A stretch of 64,000 nt of DNA, taken from JAUILA01 sp050289805. Lineage in GTDB: Bacteria > Bacteroidota > Bacteroidia > Cytophagales > Cyclobacteriaceae. The translations under genes were made by a program, and so were the position numbers. Under the pieces are notes generated by a model. That model searched no databases. It had not been told where the DNA came from and worked only from the letters and a program-made list of their open reading frames with translations. Below, piece by piece: positions 17,724 to 26,001 of the stretch (positions within the stretch are counted from its first letter, which is position 1; every line of letters starts with the position of its first letter). Where the stretch lies: assembly GCA_050289805.1 (NCBI GenBank), contig JBNKGL010000001.1, positions 273,543-337,542 of the forward strand. Direction: 5' to 3'.

Positions 17724-18242
17724 TTAATTCTTTTTTAGCTTCTTCAACATTTCCCAACGAGGATCTGTCTCATCGCTTTCACTTTCTTCGGTATTTTCCG
17801 TCTCTGAAGTGTAGATTATCTCTTCTTCATCGTCTTCCAGATCCGGATGAACCTTCTTCATAGGAACTGCCAGGATAATGAATTCATACATGAACTGGGA
17901 GAAATCAATCCGTTGAGTATTGTGGGTGATCATGTAAACATCATCATCCATCTCCATTTCCTCGTCACCAAACTTGAACAGCACTTCATGCCGGTCATCG
18001 ATGGTGTAAGTAAACTCCCGTAAACTACGGTCGCATACCAGTGGAACAGCCACATCAAAATCCATTATCGCCTGGATTAGCGTTTCCTGCTTAATTAATG
18101 TAAGAAACACCTTCCCCGAAGCTTCTGTTACCGGGCTTTCCTCAAAACGTTCAAAAAAGTCCGTATCAATTCCAAACTCAAACGAATATGTTCCTGATTT
18201 GAGGCGGAAAATATCAACTGAATACTTTTCTTTCGACTTCAC
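17724..18242 (-). CDS. DUF177 (YceD) family protein
   Basis: 172 residues. DUF177 proteins precede rpmF in most bacteria and affect 23S rRNA/large-subunit metabolism in plants and bacteria. The conserved central motif is seen as VPLVCDRSLREFTYTID (Cys followed by LxxF). The C-terminus is strongly acidic (EDDEEEIIYTSETENTEESESDETDP). The start is GTG at 18242; no ATG lies upstream in frame. First gene of the lipid/translation operon, 27 bases before rpmF. Confidence 0.9.
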   Translation of the reverse strand: MKSKEKYSVDIFRLKSGTYSFEFGIDTDFFERFEESPVTEASGKVFLTLIKQETLIQAIMDFDVAVPLVCDRSLREFTYTIDDRHEVLFKFGDEEMEMDDDVYMITHNTQRIDFSQFMYEFIILAVPMKKVHPDLEDDEEEIIYTSETENTEESESDETDPRWEMLKKLKKN

Positions 18243-18267
18243 GGCCTTTCCCGGTAATTTAAGGTTG

Positions 18268-18275
18268 CAAAGTTA
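18268..18275 (-). promoter_or_regulatory. Probable -7 element for the DUF177-rpmF-plsX-fabH operon
   Basis: CAAAGTTA on the plus strand reads TAACTTTG on the minus strand, an exact TAnnTTTG match about 25 bases before the GTG start. A clear TTTG -33 box is not visible at the usual spacing. Confidence 0.45.
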
Positions 18276-18341
18276 AGAATATTCTTGAAATAGTAAATAT
18301 TGAAATGAAAAATAAGAAAGTCCGGAGGTCGTCACGGGCTA

Positions 18342-18728
18342 TCAGGCGAAATCCCTGAATACGATTCGCTTTAATTCATCATATTCGTGCAGGTGGAGAT
18401 TATCTTTCAGGTACTCCACCACCGACTTTCTGAAATCCAGTTTTATGGCAATGTTATGGCAGAACAGCAGTTCGCTGTCAAATATCTTTTTGTCGATCAG
18501 CATCAGATCGATGCAGTTGTACAGGTAATCGAAACGCTGATTATCACTCAATGCACCAAAGGATCCAATGGGTTCAGGCTCCCGGATCAATTCACGGACT
18601 CCCTCCGGCGGGAAATTCTTCTTCCTTGCCAGATTATAAATCAGTTCCCTTTCTTTTTCAGAGAAATGCTTATCGGCCTGGGCAAGTTGTATGAGTATGT
18701 TGAGTTGTTTCCGTGTTACAATGTCCAT
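18342..18728 (-). CDS. TerB-like helical protein, uncharacterised
   Basis: 128 residues, all helical. The opening LIQLAQADKHFSEKERELIYNLA followed by an acidic/hydrophobic repeat resembles the TerB (tellurite-resistance B) fold, which binds divalent metals through an acidic cluster; E and D residues at the helix tips (ADKHFSEKE, IDKKIFDSE) fit this. Function unknown. It is transcribed on the same strand as its neighbours but separated by about 100 bases on each side, so it probably forms its own unit. Confidence 0.65.
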   Translation of the reverse strand: MDIVTRKQLNILIQLAQADKHFSEKERELIYNLARKKNFPPEGVRELIREPEPIGSFGALSDNQRFDYLYNCIDLMLIDKKIFDSELLFCHNIAIKLDFRKSVVEYLKDNLHLHEYDELKRIVFRDFA

Positions 18729-18826
18729 AGGACAACCGATTTCTGGCTAAATATAAATAATTCGAAGAAAATTAAGCAAGAATTATCATTACAGCGGGGT
18801 TTACCGGTAAAATAATTGAAATATTT

Positions 18827-19861
18827 TCAATCTGCTGAAACAACCGGCATGTTTTCCGTCCGAACTTTCAGGATATCATACGCCATAAAGATTGCTGCCC
18901 GCATCGAATTTTCACCGGCTTCATTTTTTCCTGCGAGGTCATAGGCTGTCCCGTGGTCGGGGGAAGTACGAATGATCGAAAGACCGGCAGTGAAGTTGAC
19001 GCCCTGGTGCGACGCGATGGTCTTGAAAGGAATGAGCCCCTGATCATGGTACATCGCCAGGATTCCATCATACTTTTTATATTGGCCCTTGCCAAAAAAA
19101 CCATCGGCCGGGAAAGGTCCGAAAACCAGGCTTCCCTTGTTTTTGAATTCATCGATCACCGGTGCAATAACTTCCTGATCTTCTGTGCCGAGGAGTCCGT
19201 CTTCCCCGGCATGGGGATTCAGACCCATCACCGCGATTCGGGGTTTGCCAATTCCGAAATCTTCCCGGAGGGACGTTTCCATAATTTTAAGCTTCCGGGA
19301 GATAAGTTCTTTTGTGAGCTTCGCGCTTACTTCTTTTAACGGGATATGGCCGGTCACTACGCCGATGCGCAATCCTTCGGAAACCATGAACATGAGACTG
19401 TCCTGTGCACCAAAGGTAGCCGCGAAGTATTCGGTATGCCCCGCAAATCTGAAATCATCACGTTGTATATTGTGCTTATTGATCGGACCGGTAACAACGG
19501 CATCGATAATTCCGTCTTTCAGATCCTTCACACTCTGTTCCAGCGCCTTGTATGAACTGGTTCCACCGGCCTCCGTAACCTTTCCCATATCAATCGGCAG
19601 CATATCCTCCCAGCAATTAACCACATTGATGGTTTTATGCTGGACTTCATTTCTGAAGGTAGTATAATTGAAATTCTCAATGTCGAGGGCCTTGCGGTAA
19701 AAAGCCAGCACCTTCGTTGATCCATAAATTACTGGCGTGAAATAGTTCAGAATACGGTTATCGGCAAGCGCCTTGATAACGACTTCCGGACCAATACCGT
19801 TTATGTCTCCCAATGTAATCCCGATAACGGGTTTCTCCTTATTTTTAGAATGAGTGCTCAT
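18827..19861 (-). CDS. pdxA: 4-hydroxythreonine-4-phosphate dehydrogenase
   Basis: 344 residues. NAD-dependent enzyme of the DXP-dependent pyridoxal-5-phosphate pathway. Seen: IGITLGDINGIGPEV near the start, GPINKHNI, GHTEYFAA (metal His), LNPHAGEDG, YHDQGLIPFK (metal His) and TSPDHGTAYDLAGK. All metal-binding histidines are present. Divergent from rsmA with an 80-base gap. Confidence 0.96.
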   Translation of the reverse strand: MSTHSKNKEKPVIGITLGDINGIGPEVVIKALADNRILNYFTPVIYGSTKVLAFYRKALDIENFNYTTFRNEVQHKTINVVNCWEDMLPIDMGKVTEAGGTSSYKALEQSVKDLKDGIIDAVVTGPINKHNIQRDDFRFAGHTEYFAATFGAQDSLMFMVSEGLRIGVVTGHIPLKEVSAKLTKELISRKLKIMETSLREDFGIGKPRIAVMGLNPHAGEDGLLGTEDQEVIAPVIDEFKNKGSLVFGPFPADGFFGKGQYKKYDGILAMYHDQGLIPFKTIASHQGVNFTAGLSIIRTSPDHGTAYDLAGKNEAGENSMRAAIFMAYDILKVRTENMPVVSAD

Positions 19862-19941
19862 TATTTTTACTTACTTTAGCCCGCGCAAAATCTGCCGCAT
19901 TTCCACTGCAATTTACATGATTTTGCTCCATACTAAAAAAC

Positions 19942-20718
19942 ATGGTAAGAGCGAAGAAACACCTTGGACAACATTTTTTAACCGATCAGCAGATCGCCAG
20001 GGATATAGCATTTTCGCTTTCACCCGACGGAAAATACAATCATATTCTCGAGATCGGACCCGGCACCGGTGTATTAACGCGGCATCTTCTGGACAACTGG
20101 AAGGGAAAGCTTACCGTGATCGAGCTTGACAGGGAATCTGTTGCTTTTCTTAAAAAGAATCACAGCCACGATGAGTTTGTCCTGATTGAGGGCGACTTTC
20201 TGCAAACCAACCTGTCTGAATTATTTACAGAACCTTTCGCCATTATCGGCAACTTTCCCTACAACATCTCATCGCAGATCTTCTTCAAGGTGCTGGAACA
20301 CCGGGACCTTGTTATGGAAGTGGTGGGCATGCTGCAGAAGGAAGTCGCCGAGCGCCTGGTATCCCCTCCCGGAAACAGGGATTACGGAATTCTAAGTGTT
20401 TTTCTCCAGGCTTTTTACGAAATGGAATACCTCTTTACCGTTGAACCCCATGTTTTTAACCCGCCCCCGAAAGTTCGGTCCGGGGTAATTCGTCTTAAAC
20501 GGAATAGTGTGACTGAGCTGGGATGTGACGAAAAATTGTTCAGGCAAATTGTAAAGCAAGGATTTCAAAACCGCAGAAAAACATTGCGAAACGCGCTAAA
20601 ACCTCTAAATTTACCGTTTGATTCCGTTCCAGAATCAACACTCGGGGCACGGGCAGAACAACTTTCCGTCGATGAATTTGTAGAACTCACAAAACAGTTG
20701 CAGTCTTGGAAGAGCTGA
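19942..20718 (+). CDS. rsmA: 16S rRNA dimethyladenosine transferase (KsgA)
   Basis: 258 residues. Dimethylates two adjacent adenosines near the 3-prime end of 16S rRNA during 30S maturation, using SAM. Seen: KKHLGQHFLTD at 5-15, SAM-binding EIGPGTGVLT (about 37-46), and catalytic NFPYNI (104-109). The pair pdxA/rsmA is common, though here they are divergent. The stop TGA overlaps the ATG of mgtE (TGATG). Confidence 0.97.
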   Translation: MVRAKKHLGQHFLTDQQIARDIAFSLSPDGKYNHILEIGPGTGVLTRHLLDNWKGKLTVIELDRESVAFLKKNHSHDEFVLIEGDFLQTNLSELFTEPFAIIGNFPYNISSQIFFKVLEHRDLVMEVVGMLQKEVAERLVSPPGNRDYGILSVFLQAFYEMEYLFTVEPHVFNPPPKVRSGVIRLKRNSVTELGCDEKLFRQIVKQGFQNRRKTLRNALKPLNLPFDSVPESTLGARAEQLSVDEFVELTKQLQSWKS

Positions 20719-22067
20719 TGCAATTTGAACTTTCAAAAGAGTATCGTGAACGGCTGCAACGCGCAGTTGACAATCATGATGACACTTTTATCATCGAGAC
20801 GCTGGAGGGCGTAAATTCGGCTGATATTAGTGCGCTTTTGAGTGAGTTTGATACCGACGATTCAAAGTATGTCATCGACCTGCTGGACCCCGAGATCAGG
20901 GCGGAGATCATCAATGACCTGGATGAGGACACCCGCGAAAAATTCCTTAAGGCATTTGATACACCCCAGATTACTGAAATTGTCAATTACCTGGATTCTG
21001 ATGATGCCGTAGATATACTGAATGAACTTCCGGTAAAGGAACGTGAAGAGGTTATTGCCGGGCTGGACAACCAGGAGAAGGAGGCGAATATACTTGACCT
21101 GTTACGCTATGAGGATGACATCGCCGGGGGTCTCATGGCGAAGGAACTTATCAAGGCGAATGTCAACTGGTCCATCGACCGGTGTATTGAAGAGATCAGG
21201 CGCCAGGCAGAAAATGTCGAAAAGATATTCCAGATATATGTCGTAGACAATGAGGAAAAGCTGATCGGAAAGGTATCCCTTAAAAAGCTCATCCTCGCGA
21301 CGAACGAGAAAAGGGTTGAAGATATTTATGAGACCGATGTCATCGCTGTAGAAACCTATATGTCGGTCGAGGAGGTTGCCCAGGTCATGCGTAAATATGA
21401 TTTTGAAGCGGTTCCCGTTGTCAATGTTCAGGGTAAGCTACTGGGTCGGATTACAATTGATGACGTGGTGGATGTGATATCGGAGATTGCCGAGGAGGAA
21501 CGCCAGATAATGTCGGGTATTTCCGAAGATGTTGAGGAAGATGACAGCATCTGGATGTTGACCCGTGCGCGCCTGCCATGGCTGATCATAGGAGTGGTCG
21601 GAGGATTTGTAAGTGCCAAATTTATGGGGGTGTTCGAAGCGGAACTGGTGCGTATCACCGCCATTGCTTTCTTCATACCACTAATCCAGGCTACGGGCGG
21701 GAACGTAGGGATACAATCTTCATCGATCGTTCTACAGACCCTGGCCAATCCATCTGCCTTTAGCGAAAGCCTGTTCAGGCGACTGATCAAAGTATTTCTG
21801 GTCGCGGCGTTGAACGGCCTTGTACTCGCCCTCCTTGTTTATGGATTCAACAAGATCACCGGTGGTGAAACGAATTTATCGATCATCGTATCCTGTGCGT
21901 TATTCTTTGTTGTCCTTGTGGCGTCGTTTATGGGAACCATCACACCTCTCATACTGGATAAGTTTGGCTTTAATCCGGCCCTTGCTTCCGGTCCGTTCAT
22001 TACGACCACCAATGACCTGCTGGGTCTGGGGATTTATTTTTATACCGTTCACCTTTTTCTCGCATGA
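20718..22067 (+). CDS. mgtE: Magnesium transporter MgtE
   Basis: 449 residues from the ATG at 20718 (a TTG at 20706 would add four). Mg2+-gated channel: N-terminal superhelical domain (about 5-130, with LNELPVKEREEVIAGLD), two CBS domains (about 130-255, DVVDVISEIAEEE at the end), the connecting plug helix, and five C-terminal membrane helices carrying the selectivity signature PLIQATGGNVGIQSS. When cytosolic Mg2+ is high the CBS dimer closes the pore. Overlaps rsmA upstream and the dehydrogenase gene downstream (ATGA), so the three genes are coupled. Confidence 0.96.
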   Translation: MQFELSKEYRERLQRAVDNHDDTFIIETLEGVNSADISALLSEFDTDDSKYVIDLLDPEIRAEIINDLDEDTREKFLKAFDTPQITEIVNYLDSDDAVDILNELPVKEREEVIAGLDNQEKEANILDLLRYEDDIAGGLMAKELIKANVNWSIDRCIEEIRRQAENVEKIFQIYVVDNEEKLIGKVSLKKLILATNEKRVEDIYETDVIAVETYMSVEEVAQVMRKYDFEAVPVVNVQGKLLGRITIDDVVDVISEIAEEERQIMSGISEDVEEDDSIWMLTRARLPWLIIGVVGGFVSAKFMGVFEAELVRITAIAFFIPLIQATGGNVGIQSSSIVLQTLANPSAFSESLFRRLIKVFLVAALNGLVLALLVYGFNKITGGETNLSIIVSCALFFVVLVASFMGTITPLILDKFGFNPALASGPFITTTNDLLGLGIYFYTVHLFLA

Positions 22068-23005
22068 TCACCTGCCTGGTTGCAGATACAATGCACGAAA
22101 GTCTTTTCCCAATGCTCGATTCATTGGGAGTGCGGTACTGGTATAAGCCGGAGATATCGCGTAACGAAATCAAGGCAATGCTTCCTGAACTGGACGGAAT
22201 CATAATCCGAAGCAAGACCCGTGTGGATGCAGAGTTGCTTGAAGGATCGGACAGGCTTAAATTTGTTGCACGTGCCGGAGCGGGAATTGACAACCTTGAT
22301 GAGGGTGTTCTCAGGGAGCGTGGTATTCATATCATCAATGCGCCCGAAGGAAATCGGAATGCTGTAGGCGAACATACACTGGGGATGCTTTTAATGTTGC
22401 TTAACAATCTTGCAAGGGCCAACCGGGAGGTCCGCCAGATGATTTGGGACAGGGAAGGAAACAGGGGTCATGAATTAGCCGGAAAAACCGTGGCGATTAT
22501 AGGATATGGCAATATGGGAATGATGTTCGCCAGGAAATTATCGGGCATGGAATGTAATGTTTTGGCGTATGATAAGTATAAACCCAACTATGCCGACCGA
22601 TATTGCACAATCTCTGGCATGGACAGAATCCTGAAGGAAGCCGATATTCTGAGTCTGCATATACCATTGACCGGGGAGACCCGCGGGATGGTAAATGATG
22701 AGTTTATCGCGTCGTTTTCCAAACCTATATATCTCCTGAATACGGCGCGCGGTGAAATTGTTTGCCTCTCCTCAGTGCTTAAAGGACTAAAGTCGGGGAA
22801 AATCATTGGCGCGGCCCTGGATGTGCTTGAAAATGAAAAACTCAAAACATTGTCCGACGAGCAGGAGAAAGTTTTTCGTGAGCTCACTGAACGGGACGAC
22901 GTATTGCTCTCACCTCATGTCGGAGGCTGGACTTTTGAGTCATATGTAAGAATTAACGAGGTTTTAACCTCCAAACTGGCCAATCTGCTGCCGCTCCTTT
23001 CATAA
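22064..23005 (+). CDS. D-2-hydroxyacid dehydrogenase (SerA-like)
   Basis: 313 residues. NAD-binding GYGNMG (about 146-151) with an acidic residue after the second strand (YDKYKP), favouring NAD. Catalytic Arg in NTARGEI, Glu in ALDVLENE and His in SPHVGGW are present. Together these match the D-3-phosphoglycerate/hydroxypyruvate dehydrogenase family without the C-terminal ACT domain, so it may be a short PGDH or another 2-hydroxyacid dehydrogenase. The start ATG overlaps the mgtE stop by four bases. Confidence 0.9.
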   Translation: MITCLVADTMHESLFPMLDSLGVRYWYKPEISRNEIKAMLPELDGIIIRSKTRVDAELLEGSDRLKFVARAGAGIDNLDEGVLRERGIHIINAPEGNRNAVGEHTLGMLLMLLNNLARANREVRQMIWDREGNRGHELAGKTVAIIGYGNMGMMFARKLSGMECNVLAYDKYKPNYADRYCTISGMDRILKEADILSLHIPLTGETRGMVNDEFIASFSKPIYLLNTARGEIVCLSSVLKGLKSGKIIGAALDVLENEKLKTLSDEQEKVFRELTERDDVLLSPHVGGWTFESYVRINEVLTSKLANLLPLLS

Positions 23006-23102
23006 AATTTTAGGATATTGCTAAAAGATAGAGTTACAAAATATCCGATGGGTGAATCCATAGTGACGGATATTATTTTTTACTACCATCACCTTATTTT
23101 TT

Positions 23103-23945
23103 ATGATTTTTTTGAGGCAGGGAGAGCGAATCAAAGACCGGATCAATGCAATAATTGAAAAGCCCATTCTTACATCGGCATTGGTGCTGTTGATGCTTAC
23201 GGTTGTTGTCCTCGGCTTCAGTATGAAATACTACCTGGCAGATTTCAATAATTTCTTCGCACAGGTAATGGCCGAAGCCCATGGTATGCTGTTCGATATC
23301 GCGGTGATTGGTATACTGATCTTCTGGCTCAATAAGAATGGTGAGGTCCGACAGCGCATCCGAACCTACAAGGATGAAATTGATGATTTCCGGTTATGGG
23401 AATCTGATGAAGCTGCATTTCGAACTGTTGGTAATATCAAGCGACTGAACCGGCACGGGATCAATGAGGTGAACCTGGTGAATTGCTATCTTACCCGTAC
23501 CAATCTGAACTACGTGAACCTGGCCGGGTCCAACATGAATTCGGCAAACATTTCCAACGCGTTCCTCATCGAGACGAATTTGGAGAATGCCCGGATGAAC
23601 CAGACAAACCTGGAGAATTCAAACCTGAATCAGGCAAGGCTCAACGGTGCTTATGCCAGCGGGGCAAATTTCAGAAACTCATACCTGATCAAATCTGACC
23701 TGGAAAATGCGTTTCTGATCAAGGCAGATTTCAGAAATGCCTTCCTGATGGAGGCGTCCCTGAGAAACTGTTATCTCACCGGCGCGAACTTCGAGAATAC
23801 CAGTCTTTACAAGGCTGATCTCCGTGGTGCCAAAGGGCTCACAGCCGAACAGCTCATGAAGGCTAAAACCCTTTATCTTGCGCAATTGGACCCGGAAATC
23901 ATGGACCAAATCAGCAAACAAATTCCCGAACTTGTAGGCAAGTAG
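23103..23945 (+). CDS. Membrane-anchored pentapeptide-repeat protein
   Basis: 280 residues. Two N-terminal membrane segments (about 21-42 and 58-78) and a short linker precede a run of pentapeptide repeats of the A(D/N)LxX type from about 118 to 258 (units such as TNLNY, VNLAG, SNMNS, ANISN, TNLEN, ARLNG, ANFRN, SDLEN, ADFRN, ANFEN, ADLRG). These fold as a right-handed square beta-helix. The repeat domain should face the cytoplasm if both helices span the membrane. Function unknown. The gene stands alone. Confidence 0.88.
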   Translation: MIFLRQGERIKDRINAIIEKPILTSALVLLMLTVVVLGFSMKYYLADFNNFFAQVMAEAHGMLFDIAVIGILIFWLNKNGEVRQRIRTYKDEIDDFRLWESDEAAFRTVGNIKRLNRHGINEVNLVNCYLTRTNLNYVNLAGSNMNSANISNAFLIETNLENARMNQTNLENSNLNQARLNGAYASGANFRNSYLIKSDLENAFLIKADFRNAFLMEASLRNCYLTGANFENTSLYKADLRGAKGLTAEQLMKAKTLYLAQLDPEIMDQISKQIPELVGK

Positions 23946-23957
23946 ATCGCCTCCCTA

Positions 23958-23989
23958 TTTGTAAATCGCACGGATTAACATTAACTTTG
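23958..23989 (+). promoter_or_regulatory. Bacteroidota-type promoter of greA
   Basis: TTTG at 23958-23961 and TAACTTTG at 23982-23989, separated by 20 bases; both boxes match the Bacteroidota -33/-7 consensus exactly. The start of transcription would be near 23995, leaving a leader of about 80 bases that contains a hairpin. Confidence 0.65.
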
Positions 23990-24014
23990 TGTTAACGTAA
24001 AACGAAAAAGAATG

Positions 24015-24039
24015 CGACGGTTTCTATTGGAGACCGTTG
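24015..24039 (+). promoter_or_regulatory. Hairpin in the greA leader (possible attenuator)
   Basis: ACGGTTTC (24017-24024) pairs with GAGACCGT (24030-24037) through one G-U wobble around a TATTG loop, extendable by two or three weaker pairs. A T-rich run (TTGTTTGTTTATAT) follows directly, as in an intrinsic terminator, 35 bases before the greA start. Confidence 0.45.
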
Positions 24040-24073
24040 TTTGTTTATATAGCCGGAGTAAAGAAAAAGAGAA

Positions 24074-24547
24074 ATGAGCAAAGTGTCTTATTACACGAAA
24101 GAGGGCCTGGAGAAACTCAGAAATGAGCTAAATGAACTGAAGACCAAGGGACGTTCCGATATCGCACGTCAGATCGCCGAAGCCCGCGATAAAGGGGATC
24201 TCAGTGAAAATGCTGAATATGATGCAGCCAAGGATGCGCAAGGGCACCTGGAAGCTAAAATCGCGCAACTGGAAGAGATTGTTGCCAATGCGCGACTGAT
24301 TGATGAGAGTACCCTGGACCATTCCAAGGTAAGCATCCTTTCTAAAGTGAAAATCAAGAACAAAAAGAATGGGGCTGTTTTCACCTATACGCTTGTTTCC
24401 GAAGAGGAAGCAGATTTAAAGGCAGGAAAAATATCATTGCAATCACCCATAGGAAAAGGCCTGCTGGGTAAAAAGCCGGGCGAGTCTACCAAGATCCAGA
24501 CACCGGGTGGTGAAATGGAATTTGAAGTCATTGAAATCGGAGTCTGA
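24074..24547 (+). CDS. greA: Transcription elongation factor GreA
   Basis: 157 residues. Inserts its coiled coil into the RNA polymerase secondary channel and stimulates cleavage of backtracked RNA. N-terminal coiled coil about 8-75 with the acidic tip motif DLSENAEYDAAKDAQG, then the FKBP-like C-terminal domain with SPIGKGLLGKKPGE. Length is standard (158 in E. coli). The stop shares bases with the start of the HIT gene (TGATGG). Confidence 0.97.
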   Translation: MSKVSYYTKEGLEKLRNELNELKTKGRSDIARQIAEARDKGDLSENAEYDAAKDAQGHLEAKIAQLEEIVANARLIDESTLDHSKVSILSKVKIKNKKNGAVFTYTLVSEEEADLKAGKISLQSPIGKGLLGKKPGESTKIQTPGGEMEFEVIEIGV

Positions 24548-24939
24548 TGGCAACTATCTTCACAAAGATCATAAATCGCGAAATTCCAGGGCATATCATC
24601 GCCGAGGATGACCGGTTTATTGCTATCCTGGATATCAACCCGCTGGTCATGGGCCACACCCTCGTAATCCCCAAAACGGAGGTTGACTATATTTTTGACC
24701 TGGATGATAAGACTCTTGGAGATATGATGCTTTTTGCCCGAAAAGTAGGGCTGGCCATAGAGAAGGCGATACCTTGTCTTCGAATCGGTATTTCAGTCAT
24801 CGGACTGGAAGTGCCGCATACGCATGTACACCTGATTCCAATGAACTCAATGGGGGATATTAATTTTTCCCGTCCGAAGCTGAATCCTTCCGGGGAAGAG
24901 CTGGCAAAAACAGCAGAGGCAATCCGGTCTAATCTGTAA
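24547..24939 (+). CDS. HIT family hydrolase
   Basis: 130 residues, histidine-triad fold. The catalytic motif H-x-H-x-H-x-x is complete at His91, His93 and His95 (PHTHVHLIP). The N-terminus TIFTKIINREIPGHIIAEDD is that of the Hint/PKCI branch, which hydrolyses nucleoside phosphoramidates and adenylated compounds. It overlaps greA by one base and ends exactly where the convergent gpsA gene ends. Confidence 0.93.
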   Translation: MATIFTKIINREIPGHIIAEDDRFIAILDINPLVMGHTLVIPKTEVDYIFDLDDKTLGDMMLFARKVGLAIEKAIPCLRIGISVIGLEVPHTHVHLIPMNSMGDINFSRPKLNPSGEELAKTAEAIRSNL

Positions 24940-26001
24940 TCAGATAAAATCTATATCGACATTGTAGGGGTAACGCATCAGAAATTGCAAGGCTCGCTCT
25001 GCGGGCATATCCTCAAATAACACATCATAAAGGGCTTCGGTAATCGGAGCCCTTAATTTATAGTGGGCGATGAGTTTTTTGGTGATGAAGATTGTGTTCA
25101 CCCCTTCGGCGACTTCCTCCATCGAGGTGATGATTTCATTAAGCTTTTCACCACGGGCAAGCCTGTACCCCACAGTGAAGTTCCGGCTCAGGGTACTGCT
25201 GCAGGTTGTGACCAGGTCGCCTATTCCTGCCAGGCCAAGAAAAGCCTCCACATTTCCTCCGAGTGCCTTTCCCAGGTAGATCATTTCAATCATTCCGCGG
25301 CTGATGAGCAGTCCGAGGGCATTATCACCCAGACCAAGGCCGCTCAAGGCTCCTGAGGCAATGGCAATAATGTTTTTCAGTACACCGGCCAGTTCAATTC
25401 CAATCAGGTCATGATTGCCATAGACCTGGAAGTTATCGGTGCGAAGCAATCGCTCCCCGATATCAATCACTTCCTTGAATCTGCTGGCAACCACGGTTGC
25501 GGCCGGCTGGCCGTCAGCCATTTCACCCGCCAGGTTTGGTCCGGCGAGGCAGCCCACCCGAACGACAACACTTTCTTCCATAATTACCTCACTCATTGTT
25601 CGGATATATTCCCGGCTGAGCTTCGTTTCATTTTCCAGGGTCATGCCCTCCGGAAGATTAATATCAAGGCCTTTGGTGCCATGAATGAGGATATGATAGG
25701 GGTGAAGGTAGGGAGAAAGTTGTTGCATCACCTGCCGGAAGGCAGATGAAGGGACAATGGGAAATATAACATCACAGCTGTTCGCGATGTGCATCAGGTC
25801 TCCGGTGGGAGTAATATTCCTGTGCAGCGCCTGTCCCCGATGCTCCCGCGTAACGGCAATGGTTTCAATTACAGCGGGATCTCTCGCATAGAGGAGGACT
25901 TCACATTGCGGAGCAAGAAGATTGGCAATTACAGAACCGAAACTACCTGCGCCAATGACTGCTACAGGTTTATTATACTTTTGATTCGAGGTCATAGCCA
26001 T
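24940..26001 (-). CDS. gpsA: NAD(P)-dependent glycerol-3-phosphate dehydrogenase
   Basis: 353 residues. Reduces dihydroxyacetone phosphate to sn-glycerol-3-phosphate, the phospholipid backbone. Rossmann motif VIGAGSFGSVIANLLA near residue 14-29, catalytic Lys in the ELAGVLKNIIAIASG segment, and GLAGIGDLVTTCSS are all present. Two in-frame ATGs (26001, 25995) both lie inside the upstream acyltransferase gene, so translation is probably coupled. It abuts the HIT stop with no gap. Confidence 0.96.
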   Translation of the reverse strand: MAMTSNQKYNKPVAVIGAGSFGSVIANLLAPQCEVLLYARDPAVIETIAVTREHRGQALHRNITPTGDLMHIANSCDVIFPIVPSSAFRQVMQQLSPYLHPYHILIHGTKGLDINLPEGMTLENETKLSREYIRTMSEVIMEESVVVRVGCLAGPNLAGEMADGQPAATVVASRFKEVIDIGERLLRTDNFQVYGNHDLIGIELAGVLKNIIAIASGALSGLGLGDNALGLLISRGMIEMIYLGKALGGNVEAFLGLAGIGDLVTTCSSTLSRNFTVGYRLARGEKLNEIITSMEEVAEGVNTIFITKKLIAHYKLRAPITEALYDVLFEDMPAERALQFLMRYPYNVDIDFI

